Below are positions 16,677 through 25,032 of a stretch of 64,000 nt of DNA, in pieces. This DNA is from an uncultured Alistipes sp. (GTDB lineage Bacteria; Bacteroidota; Bacteroidia; Bacteroidales; UBA932). The position numbers and the translations under genes are program-made. The stretch spans positions 128,548 through 192,547 of the forward strand of contig URSC01000004.1 of assembly GCA_900550465.1 (NCBI GenBank). The letters run 5' to 3'. Under the pieces are notes generated by a model that did not search any database, was not told the DNA's origin, and worked only from the letters and a program-made list of their open reading frames with translations. Within the stretch, counting starts at the first letter, position 1. Each line of letters starts with the position of its first letter.

Positions 16677-17543
16677 ATGAGATTCTATATCGTAGACTGT
16701 TTCGCCGAGGCGAAATACCAGGGCAATCCGTTGGCCGTCCTCATCCCCGACCGGCCTGTATCCGATGCCGAGATGCAGCGGATAGCCATAGAGATAGGCT
16801 TTTCCGAGACGACCTTCATCATGTCCGGGCGGCAGGCTGACGGAGGCTATGACGTGCGGATCTTCACGACCTCCTGCGAGGTGCCTTTCGCCGGGCATCC
16901 TACACTCGGGACGGCATACGTCATCAGGGAAATGCTGGAGGGCGGACGGCCGTCGCGGGTGCTGCTCAACCTCAGGGCCGGGCAGATTCCGGTGGACTTC
17001 GCTCCGGACGGCACGGGGGTCATGACCCAGAATCAGCCGGTGTTCGGGGAGATTCTGCCCCGGGATGCGGCGGTGGCTGCGGTGTCGCTGTTGGAGGACG
17101 ATGTCCGGAACGATTTTCCGGTCCAATGGGTGTCGACCGGGCTGGAGGCGGTAATCACCCCTCTTCGGTCAGTCGAGGCCCTTGAGCGCTGCCGGGTCAA
17201 CTATGACGAGCGGCAGCGGTTCATCGACCGGCACTATGCGTGCAGTCTGCTGTATTTCGTGCCGATGCCGGACGGCAGTCTGCGGGTGAGGGTGTTTATG
17301 GAGGACCCCGGCTTTCTCGAGGATCCGGCAACGGGCAGTGCCAACGGCGACCTGGCGTGCTGGCTGCTCCGCCACGGCTTCTTCGGAGGGGCGCACAGTC
17401 TTCGCTATATGGTGAGCCAGGGCAGTGAGATGGGACGGCCCTCACGGCTCCATGTCGAGGCCTCGTATGATGCGGCCGGCGGGCTTTATTCGACTCGGGT
17501 CGGCGGCAGGGTCTTCGTGGTGGCCGAAGGGGAATGGAGGTGA
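16677..17543 (+). CDS. PhzF family isomerase/epimerase-like protein
   Basis: This 288-aa protein has the two-lobed diaminopimelate-epimerase-like fold of the PhzF family. The catalytic Glu lies in SETTFI (about residues 43-48). Family motifs are FTTSCEVPFAGHPTLGTA (about 62-79) and DPATGSANGDLACWL (about 217-231). PhzF enzymes catalyse isomerisation in phenazine biosynthesis, but most members in organisms without the phenazine pathway have unknown substrates. No other phenazine genes are present, so no specific reaction should be assigned. It is a single-gene unit with its own promoter. Confidence 0.92.
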   Translation: MRFYIVDCFAEAKYQGNPLAVLIPDRPVSDAEMQRIAIEIGFSETTFIMSGRQADGGYDVRIFTTSCEVPFAGHPTLGTAYVIREMLEGGRPSRVLLNLRAGQIPVDFAPDGTGVMTQNQPVFGEILPRDAAVAAVSLLEDDVRNDFPVQWVSTGLEAVITPLRSVEALERCRVNYDERQRFIDRHYACSLLYFVPMPDGSLRVRVFMEDPGFLEDPATGSANGDLACWLLRHGFFGGAHSLRYMVSQGSEMGRPSRLHVEASYDAAGGLYSTRVGGRVFVVAEGEWR

Positions 17544-17564
17544 CGGCAGTGCGGGTAATTGTTC

Positions 17565-17572
17565 TACATTTG
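17565..17572 (+). promoter_or_regulatory. Bacteroidetes -7 promoter box of the EEP-family gene
   Basis: TACATTTG matches TAnnTTTG 22 bases before the start codon of the secreted EEP protein. Confidence 0.5.
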
Positions 17573-17594
17573 CAGGCTGAAAAAATGATTTGAA

Positions 17595-18623
17595 ATGAGA
17601 AAGATTCTGATAGTTCTGGCGGCCCTTTCGGTGATGCTGTGCTCGTGTGCGCAGAAAGGCACGGAATTCACTGTACTGCAGTGGAATATCTGGCAGGAGG
17701 GGACAATGGTCCCCGGAGGATATGACGCGATAGTGGACGAGATCGAGAGGCTCAGGCCGGATTTCGTGACCTTCAGCGAGGTGCGCAACTATCACGGGAC
17801 ACGGTTCTGCGACCGGATAGTGGCCTCGCTGCGGGAGAGAGGGCTGGAATACTATTCGTTCTACAGTTACGACTCAGGGCTGCTGAGCCGGCATCCGATA
17901 ACGGACTCCACCACGGTATTTCCGGAGAACGGGGACCACGGCAGCATCTACCGGATGGTCTCCGAGACAGGCGGACGGGAGATAGCGGTGTACACTGCCC
18001 ATCTGGATTACCTCAATGACGCCTATTACAATGTCCGCGGCTACGACGGCTCCACCTGGGAGAAAATTCCCATCCCGCAGACCGTCCTCGAGGTCCTGCA
18101 GGTCAATGACGCCTCGCAGCGCGATGACGCCATCCGGGAGTTCATCGCCGCCGCCCGCAAGGACATCGAAGCGGGGAGAATCGTCATACTCGGCGGGGAC
18201 TTCAACGAGCCCTCGCACCTGGACTGGATCCGGGAGACCAAGGACCTGTACGACCACAACGGTCTCATCATCCCCTGGACAGTGCCTCTGATGCTGGACA
18301 ATGCCGGATTTGTCGACACCTACCGGGAGCAGTTCCCCGACGTATTGTCCCATCCCGGATTTACCTTCCCGGCCGACAATCCCCTGATACCCGTCGAGCG
18401 CCTTACCTGGACCCCCGATGCCGATGAGCGCGACCGCATAGACTATATTTTCTATTACCCTTACCCGGGACTGGAACTGCTCGATGCGGCAGTCTTCGGA
18501 CCGCGGGGCAGCATCTGCAACTCGCAACGGGTGACGGAGGCCACTGAGGATCCTTTCATTGAGCCGCTGGGAGTGTGGCCTACCGACCACAAGGGAGTGC
18601 TGGTGAGATTCCTCCTGCAGTAG
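17595..18623 (+). CDS. Secreted endonuclease/exonuclease/phosphatase (EEP) family lipoprotein
   Basis: This 342-aa protein has a lipoprotein signal (residues 1-18, MLCSC lipobox with Cys18 region) and the DNase I-like metal-dependent phosphoesterase motifs in order: QWNIWQ (Asn), FSEVRN (Glu), YTAHLDY (His), GGDFNEPSH (Asp, Asn), RIDYIFY and TDHKG (catalytic His near the end). Such lipoproteins hydrolyse phosphodiesters or phosphomonoesters at the cell surface or in the periplasm. With the phosphate-uptake genes nearby it could release phosphate from nucleic acids or other esters; this is inference. No Pho-like box is clear at this promoter. Confidence 0.9.
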   Translation: MRKILIVLAALSVMLCSCAQKGTEFTVLQWNIWQEGTMVPGGYDAIVDEIERLRPDFVTFSEVRNYHGTRFCDRIVASLRERGLEYYSFYSYDSGLLSRHPITDSTTVFPENGDHGSIYRMVSETGGREIAVYTAHLDYLNDAYYNVRGYDGSTWEKIPIPQTVLEVLQVNDASQRDDAIREFIAAARKDIEAGRIVILGGDFNEPSHLDWIRETKDLYDHNGLIIPWTVPLMLDNAGFVDTYREQFPDVLSHPGFTFPADNPLIPVERLTWTPDADERDRIDYIFYYPYPGLELLDAAVFGPRGSICNSQRVTEATEDPFIEPLGVWPTDHKGVLVRFLLQ

Positions 18624-18629
18624 CCCGCC

Positions 18630-19316
18630 TCAGCGCAGCAGCCAGGCGAGGGCACGGGCCATGCGGAGCTCCGGATGGTCGAAGTGGTTGCCGGGATTCC
18701 ATTCGAAAGTCGTTTCGATGCCATATGACTTGACCCTCTCCGCCACTTCCGCGGTGCAGGCGTCCACCCGGCTCATCAGCGGATGGCGGGTGCGGCCCTC
18801 CCGGTCGCCGAGGGAGAAATAGGCCTTTTCCGGGCCGCTCTTTTCCCCGCAGCCGCTCTTCGGCGCATTGTTCCTGATATAATCCGTGAATCCCGGATAC
18901 CAGAGGGAGCCGGAGACACTTGCCACCCTGCGGAAATACCCTGAATTCCAGGCGGCCCAGAGGGCGAAGAGGCCCGCGAGGGAGTAGCCGGCGATGACAG
19001 GCAGGATGTCCTTTCCACCGAATTGTGCCTCCACCTGCGGAACGCACTCCTCCATCATCCAGCGCAGATGTTCCGCCGCCAGCCCCTTGTAAGGCGCCTG
19101 GCCCTTCCACACCCCCTCCGCCGGCCAGGGCGACAGCTCGTCGTCCAGCCCCGTACCCGGATTGTTGACCGACACCAGCACCATCGGCGGGCAGTCCTTC
19201 AGCCCGTGGCAGGCATTCCAGACGTCCTCGCCGTTGCCGCGGAAGGAGTGGAGGTAGACTATGGGAATTACGTCGGTCTGATATCCATTTTCGTATTTCC
19301 AAATCGTAAAGTCCAT
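18630..19316 (-). CDS. Alpha/beta hydrolase (esterase D-like)
   Basis: This 228-aa esterase has the nucleophile elbow GYSLAG (about residues 109-114), an oxyanion-side motif VYLHSFRGNGED (about 19-30), and a C-terminal NHFDHPE that supplies the catalytic His. The overall pattern fits the putative esterase family (Esterase D, PF00756) that includes siderophore and acyl esterases. There is no signal peptide, so it is probably cytoplasmic. It converges with the EEP gene with only 6 bases between stops. The substrate is unknown. Confidence 0.8.
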   Translation of the reverse strand: MDFTIWKYENGYQTDVIPIVYLHSFRGNGEDVWNACHGLKDCPPMVLVSVNNPGTGLDDELSPWPAEGVWKGQAPYKGLAAEHLRWMMEECVPQVEAQFGGKDILPVIAGYSLAGLFALWAAWNSGYFRRVASVSGSLWYPGFTDYIRNNAPKSGCGEKSGPEKAYFSLGDREGRTRHPLMSRVDACTAEVAERVKSYGIETTFEWNPGNHFDHPELRMARALAWLLR

Positions 19317-19349
19317 GGTAAAAATAGATTATGATTGGAAATTAGTAGG

Positions 19350-20843
19350 TTAGGGTACAAGCAATGTCTCTGCGAGAGTCCGCAAATAGTCCTCAGGCAA
19401 TCTGTTGGCTCCAATTGAACTTATTTCCGAATACAGATTCGTGCCTTTACGGATGATGTATTTGCGTTCATGGCCGTTGATGTCGGCGAGAAGGTGATAA
19501 TTTCCATGATAGGCCTGTTCGATTCTGATATTGGAAATGGTATTTCCTTTTGTGTCCTCGAATGTGACCTTACTGGATGGAACCGTCATGCAGCCGCATT
19601 CGATCATGTGACGGTGGATACTGGATTCTATACGCGGGATCCATTCTTGCTTAACACCGTATCCGGTGGCGATGGCTCTGAAACGGCTGAGTGAGGCGGC
19701 AACTTTATCAATTATGGATGCCGGTCGTCTTATGCCGTTCGCAGCTGCGAAAGCCAGAATATCCTCTTTTGTAAAATCACGCAGTTTGCCGCCGGCCGAC
19801 AGACAGTGCTCCTTCTGCGCCTGATAGCCTCCTGTGTTGAATATGAATGTCATGTCGTATGCGGGAGCCAGTCTCCATTGCCCTTGAGGATTCATGATGA
19901 AGGAGAAGTTCTTGTTGTGGTCGTCGGTGTTGTTGGACAGGATGTTGAAAACCATTCTGCGGAAAACCTCCTCGGAATCGATTTCCGGCAGCTGCAGTTT
20001 CCGGCACACCAGCAGCATGTCCTCATAGCTTGCAGCGTCCGGACACATCGCCGCGAGAGTCTGTATGTGCAGTTTCCGGCCGTTTTCCCGGTCGAAACGT
20101 TCAGTCAGGAAATGCTTTGTGCCCTCTATCTCCATAAGCCTCGAATCAGTCATCCGTATGCCGGCGTCTACAGCCATACGCCAGTAGCTCATCTCCAGTT
20201 CGGCCGAAGACCGGGCTGGGTCACCGAATTTCAGAATGCAGTAATCGTAGCCATCCAGGCCGTATATCTGTCCTGAACGTATCTCCCCGGTTTCCTTTGA
20301 AACTGCGAATACGGCCTTGGGTTGACGTCCGCCTGCCGATGTACCTACGGCGATCAGGGACTGCATGGTCAGGGACTCTTCCGGAAGGATGCGTGCATTC
20401 TCCCTGTCGGAGAATATCTTTTGAGCAAGGGCTGTCAGCGACTGGATATCTATCTTCCCTCTGCTTATATAACTCTCGGTCTCAGGAATGAATTCAAGAG
20501 CGCCCATGCCTCTGCTTCCGATGAATGACAATTTCTCGAGAGGGGTAATCTCTGCCGCCGGGATCCGATGCTCCTGTCTCCAGTAATCAAAAAGCCTGTT
20601 TCCCCAGTCATCCGGCAGAGAATCCGCTATGAAAGGGGGAAGCTTTTGATATATGCGTTCTGATGCACCATAGACAGGCATCCTGCTCCCGATATCTCCA
20701 ATAGGAGCGGTAAGCGGGGCAATATCAATTCCTTTGCTCAGAAAATCCGGATTGAAAGTGAAATAAGAGAGGTGTCTCCGTTCATCCCACAGCAGTCGGC
20801 CGACCTCCTCGCCCCACAGTATCACTTTGATCATTCTACTCAT
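19350..20843 (-). CDS. hipA: HipA-family serine/threonine kinase toxin
   Basis: This 497-aa protein has the HipA N-terminal subdomain (about 1-115), a Gly-rich loop GTSAGGRQPKA (about 167-177), the catalytic segment NTDDHNKNFSF (about 308-318) and the metal-binding AYDMTF (about 331-336). HipA kinases phosphorylate translation factors such as glutamyl-tRNA synthetase and cause growth arrest. Compared with the E. coli protein (440 aa) it has about 85 extra C-terminal residues, beta-rich and uncharacterised. It overlaps the upstream HTH gene by 4 bases, the standard hipBA arrangement. Confidence 0.93.
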   Translation of the reverse strand: MSRMIKVILWGEEVGRLLWDERRHLSYFTFNPDFLSKGIDIAPLTAPIGDIGSRMPVYGASERIYQKLPPFIADSLPDDWGNRLFDYWRQEHRIPAAEITPLEKLSFIGSRGMGALEFIPETESYISRGKIDIQSLTALAQKIFSDRENARILPEESLTMQSLIAVGTSAGGRQPKAVFAVSKETGEIRSGQIYGLDGYDYCILKFGDPARSSAELEMSYWRMAVDAGIRMTDSRLMEIEGTKHFLTERFDRENGRKLHIQTLAAMCPDAASYEDMLLVCRKLQLPEIDSEEVFRRMVFNILSNNTDDHNKNFSFIMNPQGQWRLAPAYDMTFIFNTGGYQAQKEHCLSAGGKLRDFTKEDILAFAAANGIRRPASIIDKVAASLSRFRAIATGYGVKQEWIPRIESSIHRHMIECGCMTVPSSKVTFEDTKGNTISNIRIEQAYHGNYHLLADINGHERKYIIRKGTNLYSEISSIGANRLPEDYLRTLAETLLVP

Positions 20844-21181
20844 AACACCTTGATTTTAAGTTTGCTCGTCTTTTCCTGCTTGTGACGTATCCGCTGTACC
20901 TTTCTGTCATTGTCTTTCATAAGATAGGGGGACGGCGGAAGCTCAGGCATCAGCTCATCCAGCGCTTCTATCCATCCTACTGCCTTCAGCAGCAGAAGAA
21001 ACGTTCCGAGAGACAGATTGTTGGCCGTCCCGCTCTCGAACTTGTAGACAGTCACAACAGAGAGCCCGGCCCGCTCGGCCACCTCTTTCTGAGTCATATT
21101 GGCCCTCTGACGGTAATCCCTGTAACGGCTTCCGAGCAGGTGAATCAGCTCGGGGATGGAGTAATCTTTCAGCTGTGCCAT
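20840..21181 (-). CDS. hipB: HipB-like HTH antitoxin/repressor
   Basis: This 113-aa protein has an XRE/Cro helix-turn-helix at about residues 21-75 (MTQKEVAERAGLSVVTVYKFESG), a linker and a basic tail rich in Lys and Arg. It is the antitoxin that binds HipA and represses the operon by binding palindromic operators. Candidate operators lie just upstream (21198-21234 and 21285-21332). The helix-turn-helix is at the middle rather than the extreme N-terminus, as is common in Bacteroidetes HipB proteins. Confidence 0.9.
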   Translation of the reverse strand: MAQLKDYSIPELIHLLGSRYRDYRQRANMTQKEVAERAGLSVVTVYKFESGTANNLSLGTFLLLLKAVGWIEALDELMPELPPSPYLMKDNDRKVQRIRHKQEKTSKLKIKVL

Positions 21182-21197
21182 ATTAACTATAATTTAG

Positions 21198-21234
21198 TTT
21201 ATATTTAATGCCAAATTTTAGGGTTAAATATAAA
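21198..21234. promoter_or_regulatory. Inverted repeat in the hipBA leader, candidate HipB operator
   Basis: Perfect 11-base arms TTTATATTTAA (21198-21208) and TTAAATATAAA (21224-21234) are separated by 15 bases. The site lies between the -7 box and the hipB start codon, a good place for autorepression. Confidence 0.5.
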
Positions 21235-21251
21235 ATTGTTTATTGTTAATG

Positions 21252-21259
21252 CAAAGATA
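21252..21259 (-). promoter_or_regulatory. Bacteroidetes -7 promoter box of hipBA
   Basis: Read on the minus strand this is TATCTTTG, matching TAnnTTTG, about 70 bases upstream of hipB. Confidence 0.5.
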
Positions 21260-21284
21260 TAAAATTAAATGTTTGTTACTGCAT

Positions 21285-21332
21285 AACAATACTTCGGTAA
21301 ATTTTTCGGTAAAAATTTACCGAAGTATTGTT
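21285..21332. repeat. 22-base perfect inverted repeat with 4-base loop
   Basis: The arms run from 21285-21306 and 21311-21332 around the loop CGGT, with the core AATACTTCGGTAAATTTTT on the left arm. The stem is perfect over 22 pairs. It lies at or just upstream of the expected -33 region of hipBA, so it may be a second operator, an upstream activator site or a terminator from the other side. Confidence 0.6.
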
Positions 21333-21645
21333 GTTAAATTGAGTTAAACAAAGATGGTCCCGCAAAGCCCCTTTTTAATTGTACTATAAGGAATTGAAAC
21401 TACCTCTCGTTTTCTATTGTGGAAATGGTTAGATATGTGGTCGTGAATATAGCGAGATTTTTTCGCATGTTTCGGATGACCCCTTGGCAACATGGCGGGC
21501 TCGTAACTGATTGAAATGTTGCGTATTGTGAGATCAGGGCGCAGCACTGCATGCCGTTGCCAAAGGACTATCGGAGGTAAGAAATCGATATTCTGCTTTG
21601 TATGCTTTTGCTGCAGTCGGTGCTGGTCGCGGTTGCGCCATTGTT
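21333..21645. other. Gene-free stretch
   Basis: About 310 bases lie between the large palindrome and the glutaredoxin-like gene. One minus-strand frame is open for 109 codons, but its composition (His, Arg and Pro rich, no hydrophobic core) does not look like a protein. I see no RNA gene. Confidence 0.45.
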
Positions 21646-22002
21646 TCAGCAGCCGCTCCCGTCCAGGCTGCACGATGCCCCTTCTGCGGCTGTGCTTCCG
21701 GCATCTTCCATCCCGGGGCTTCGCTTCGCATTTGCCTGAGCTTCTGGGGTAAGCCGGTGCAGACCCGCCTCTTCGGGGGAGAGCGTGATTCTTCCGTCCT
21801 CCAGCACGAAGCAGGGAATGCCGATGTTGCCGTTCCTGCGGGCCTCGTCGAAGACCGGGCTGCTGTCCCTCAGGCGGAGGAAGGCCTTGAGGTTCCGTAC
21901 GTGTTCTCCGATATCGATTATCCTGTATCCGTCATTGTTCCTGACCTGTTCCTCGATGCAGGCGCAGTCGGGGCAGGTGTGCATTCCGTAGATTCTGATC
22001 AT
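21646..22002 (-). CDS. Glutaredoxin-like protein with Cys-rich tail (copy 1)
   Basis: The start is set at 22002 because the product MIRIYGMHTCPDC then aligns with the paralogue at 32249-32548; an ATG at 22059 would add 19 doubtful residues. The thioredoxin-fold N-terminus has a CPDC active site (residues 10-13), a cis-Pro region GIPCFVLEDG, and a C-terminal tail ending GASCSLDGSGC that adds two more cysteines. It is 118 aa; copy 2 lacks about 20 residues of the linker before the tail. It is probably a cytoplasmic thiol-disulfide or glutaredoxin-family protein. No partner gene is adjacent. Confidence 0.75.
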   Translation of the reverse strand: MIRIYGMHTCPDCACIEEQVRNNDGYRIIDIGEHVRNLKAFLRLRDSSPVFDEARRNGNIGIPCFVLEDGRITLSPEEAGLHRLTPEAQANAKRSPGMEDAGSTAAEGASCSLDGSGC

Positions 22003-22107
22003 GGTTCTGATGTTTTGGATTTCTTCCGCGAAAATAGGCATTGAAATGAAAACCGACAAGGAAAGGCCCTCCTCCGTAATGCAATTTTAACAGTCCGGAA
22101 ATATTTA

Positions 22108-22140
22108 TGACAACGTACTGTCATATTTTTGAAACCCCGG
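22108..22140 (+). promoter_or_regulatory. Pho-box-like triple repeat upstream of the porin operon
   Basis: Units TGACAACGTAC, TGTCATATTTT and TGAAACCCCGG start at 22108, 22119 and 22130, exactly 11 bases apart. The middle unit contains TGTCATA, close to the PhoB half-site. The block ends 5 bases before the -7 box, so it overlaps the -33 region as in activated pho promoters. Confidence 0.55.
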
Positions 22141-22145
22141 CTCCA

Positions 22146-22153
22146 TACTTTTG
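22146..22153 (+). promoter_or_regulatory. Bacteroidetes -7 promoter box of the porin operon
   Basis: TACTTTTG matches TAnnTTTG 17 bases before the porin start codon at 22171. Confidence 0.55.
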
Positions 22154-22170
22154 CGGCCGTTATTTACGTT

Positions 22171-23577
22171 ATGGATAAGAACAGGTTAATTTCAGCTGCA
22201 GCTGCAGTATCGATGATGTGTTCCGCCGCCGTTACGGCATCCGCACAGTCAAATGGCAGGGACACTCTCACATCAGGCCCCTGGCTTCAGGGACTGGAGA
22301 ACAGGGAACTGAAGGCCGGAGCCTATATCAAGGACGGCAAGCTCAATTTCTCTACGAAAGACAATAAGTTCCATCTATGGTTCGACAACCGCATCTACAC
22401 GGACGTGTCGTTCTACCTGCCCACTGAGTCCGTGGAGGGGCTTACTTCCAAGATCAACAACGACCTGGAGGAGGATGACGGGGTGTTCCGTTTCAGCAAC
22501 GGCGCCAGTATCCGCCGGGCGAGGTTCGCGGTGAAGGCCGAGCTGTACGGGAAGTGGTTTGCGGAGTTCGACCTGGATTTTGCGTACAACGAGGTGGAGA
22601 TCAAGGATATGTATTTAGGGTACAATTTCAGCGAGCATCTGTCCGTCCAGGCCGGTCACTTCAAGGAGCCGATGAGTATGGAGAGAGTGACCAGTTCCCG
22701 TTATATCATGGCAAATGAGCGGCCTATGGCGGTCGAGGCTCTGGCCGGAGGCCGTCGTCTCGGTGTGGCGGTGACATGGTGGGGCAAATATTGGTGGGTA
22801 TCCGGCGGAGTCTTCGGACAGCAGGTCGACATCATACAGAAGGAGCGCAACAGGGGCAGTGACGGTTACGGATTTACCGGAAGGGTGGCCGTGCCCATTA
22901 TAAACAATGACGATATCACCCTGCACGTCGGCGGTTATGCAAGCTGGCGCAGACCGGATGCCGGCGGCGAGGAGGACCGTATTGCCCTGTTCCGGACTTT
23001 CCCCGAGAGCCGCACCGACCGCAGGCGTTTCGTGCAGGCCGAGGTGGGCAACGTGAACCATTACGCCACTTTCGGGGCTGAGCTGGCCTTCAGGTGGAAC
23101 AAGTTCCTGGCATACGGCGAGTATCTTTTCACTACCCTGGACCGCTACAAATACAACGGGGATGTCCGCGAGCCGCTTGCGGATGCGGAGTTCATGGGCT
23201 GGTACGCCACCGCGTCCTACATGATCATAGGGGAGCAGAGACGCTACAGCCCGGCGGATGCCGAGTTCGGAGGAGTCAAGGTCAACCGCAAAGGAGGCAA
23301 CCTGGAGATCAGCGCGAGAGTCAGCCATTTGAACCTCAATGATTTTCACGACATGTCATCACCGATAACCGGCGGCTCGGCCTATTCCTACAGTGCCAAC
23401 CTGAACTGGTATCCGGTAAGCAATATTCTCATAGGTCTCAACTATCTGTTCATGGACAACGACAAGTACGCCGACTCCAAGGGACAGATTACCGCCGGCA
23501 ACATGCCTCTGAGCCAGGCCAGGCCGGAGGGCATCGACTTCCATGTGCTGCAGCTTAGGCTTATGGTGTCATTCTGA
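22171..23577 (+). CDS. Phosphate-selective porin O/P family outer-membrane protein
   Basis: This 468-aa protein has a signal peptide (MDKNRLISAAAAVSMM, cleaved near TASAQ) and a beta-barrel pattern of alternating strands, ending in a typical C-terminal aromatic/hydrophobic strand (LQLRLMVSF). It matches the Porin_O_P (OprO/OprP) family through FRFSNGASIRRARFAVKAEL, LGYNFSEHLSVQAGHFKEPMSMERV and RRLGVAV segments. The start at 22171 is preferred over 22129 because it begins the signal peptide and follows the promoter at a sensible distance. It heads an operon with a lamin-tail lipoprotein and a metallophosphoesterase and has a Pho-like box. It is likely a phosphate or polyphosphate entry pore. 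Confidence 0.9.
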   Translation: MDKNRLISAAAAVSMMCSAAVTASAQSNGRDTLTSGPWLQGLENRELKAGAYIKDGKLNFSTKDNKFHLWFDNRIYTDVSFYLPTESVEGLTSKINNDLEEDDGVFRFSNGASIRRARFAVKAELYGKWFAEFDLDFAYNEVEIKDMYLGYNFSEHLSVQAGHFKEPMSMERVTSSRYIMANERPMAVEALAGGRRLGVAVTWWGKYWWVSGGVFGQQVDIIQKERNRGSDGYGFTGRVAVPIINNDDITLHVGGYASWRRPDAGGEEDRIALFRTFPESRTDRRRFVQAEVGNVNHYATFGAELAFRWNKFLAYGEYLFTTLDRYKYNGDVREPLADAEFMGWYATASYMIIGEQRRYSPADAEFGGVKVNRKGGNLEISARVSHLNLNDFHDMSSPITGGSAYSYSANLNWYPVSNILIGLNYLFMDNDKYADSKGQITAGNMPLSQARPEGIDFHVLQLRLMVSF

Positions 23578-23604
23578 TAGTAAAAAGGTTAAATTCAAAT
23601 AGAT

Positions 23605-25032
23605 ATGAAAAGCAGTAGATTCTTTTTCTTGGCCGCTGCACTGACTGCGGCACTTACCCTCACAGGCTGCAAGGACGACAGGGAGCCTGGTACAGAGCCT
23701 TCGGACGTTCAAGGTCTTTTTATCAATGAGATATGCTCGGGCGGTACGGACTGGATAGAACTGTACAATGCCGGGGAGACCGAGATGGACCTGACGGGCT
23801 TCCACGTGCAGGACAATAAGGGAACCGATGAGGAATACACATTCCCTGATGGCTCCACTATCCCGGCAAAGGGATTTTTAGTGATTGAGGAGGGTACTTT
23901 CCAGTTCGGAATATCGGGTGACGGAGATGCCATCACAGTGCTCGACGTGACCTACGCGAAGATAGACGAGGTCATCGTACCTGCGATGGAGGACGGTTTC
24001 ACCTACGCCAGAACAGAGGATGGCGGTACTTCATGGGATGTCATCGAGGGCGGCACAAAGGGCCGTTCCAACACCGGCACTCCTGACGAGATTCCAGATC
24101 AGCCTGGGGACGAGCCGGGTACATCCAGCTCTCCCGTACTGATCAATGAGGTTCAGGGCGCCACCATCGACGGGGAGCAGACTGACTTCATCGAACTTAT
24201 CAATACCTCTGCCGAAACGGTGGATATCAGCGGCTACAGACTGCAGGACGATAAGGGTGCCGAGGAAGAATATGTAATCTCCGAAGGTACCTCACTTGAG
24301 GCAGGGGCCATAATGGTCTTCTACAAGGACGAGACCTTCACTTTCGGTCTCGGTGGCGGCGGAGACGTAGTGACAGTGCTGGACGCCGAGGGGGATACAG
24401 TGGATACGGTAGAGTATCCCGCAATGGACGACGGTTCGTCCTACGCCCGTATTCCCGACGGCTCCGACAACTGGAGCGTTTGCACCGAGCCTACTCCCGG
24501 CGAGAGCAACTCTTCCGCTGGCGGGGACGAACCCGGTACGGCCGATTATACAGCTTTGAGACTGAACGAGCTGAACGGCAATGACAAGTTCATCGAGCTG
24601 TACAATACTTCCGATACCGACATGGACATAGCCGGAGTGTATTTCACCAAGGATGACGAGGATACCTTCACCGCAGCTGCAGGAACAGTTGTGCCTGCCC
24701 ACGGCTTCCTGACCGTCTGGTCCGAGAAGTCTGACAAGGCGGAGAGCACCGAGAATCCGGATTTCCCGATTTTCGAGTTCGGTCTCTCTGCCGACAAGTC
24801 GGTGAAGATAGAGCTGTTCGCTCCGGACGGAACTTCGATAGACCTGTTCAAGAACCTGAGCAAGGCCCTTGGCGAGACCTGGGGCGAGGATGACGGAATG
24901 TACGACAGCAAGGACAAAGGCTCCTTCGCCAGGGATGTGGACGGTACCGGTGACTGGTACATCATGACGGCAACCGAAGGCAGCAGCAATGCTTCGGCCG
25001 AGAAAGTTGAGGGCTCTAAGATAGAATGGTAA
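23605..25032 (+). CDS. Lipoprotein with three lamin-tail domains
   Basis: This 475-aa protein has a lipobox LTGC (Cys at about residue 23) and three lamin-tail (LTD) immunoglobulin-like modules at about 36-155, 170-295 and 312-465. Each opens with the family signature of (I/L)NE followed by FIELYNT or WIELYNAG, and has a GFxVxxx..G..FPDG/VPAHG strand. LTD domains in secreted bacterial proteins accompany nucleases and phosphatases and are thought to bind DNA or surfaces. It is encoded between a phosphate porin and a secreted phosphoesterase and overlaps the latter by 7 bases. It is likely part of an extracellular phosphate-scavenging set; that is inference. Confidence 0.88.
   Translation: MKSSRFFFLAAALTAALTLTGCKDDREPGTEPSDVQGLFINEICSGGTDWIELYNAGETEMDLTGFHVQDNKGTDEEYTFPDGSTIPAKGFLVIEEGTFQFGISGDGDAITVLDVTYAKIDEVIVPAMEDGFTYARTEDGGTSWDVIEGGTKGRSNTGTPDEIPDQPGDEPGTSSSPVLINEVQGATIDGEQTDFIELINTSAETVDISGYRLQDDKGAEEEYVISEGTSLEAGAIMVFYKDETFTFGLGGGGDVVTVLDAEGDTVDTVEYPAMDDGSSYARIPDGSDNWSVCTEPTPGESNSSAGGDEPGTADYTALRLNELNGNDKFIELYNTSDTDMDIAGVYFTKDDEDTFTAAAGTVVPAHGFLTVWSEKSDKAESTENPDFPIFEFGLSADKSVKIELFAPDGTSIDLFKNLSKALGETWGEDDGMYDSKDKGSFARDVDGTGDWYIMTATEGSSNASAEKVEGSKIEW

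Noticed and set aside
21344..21673. 109-codon minus-strand frame after the hipBA palindrome
   Set aside because: It is rich in His, Arg and Pro, has no promoter or ribosome site, and overlaps the start of the glutaredoxin-like coding end. It is probably not translated.
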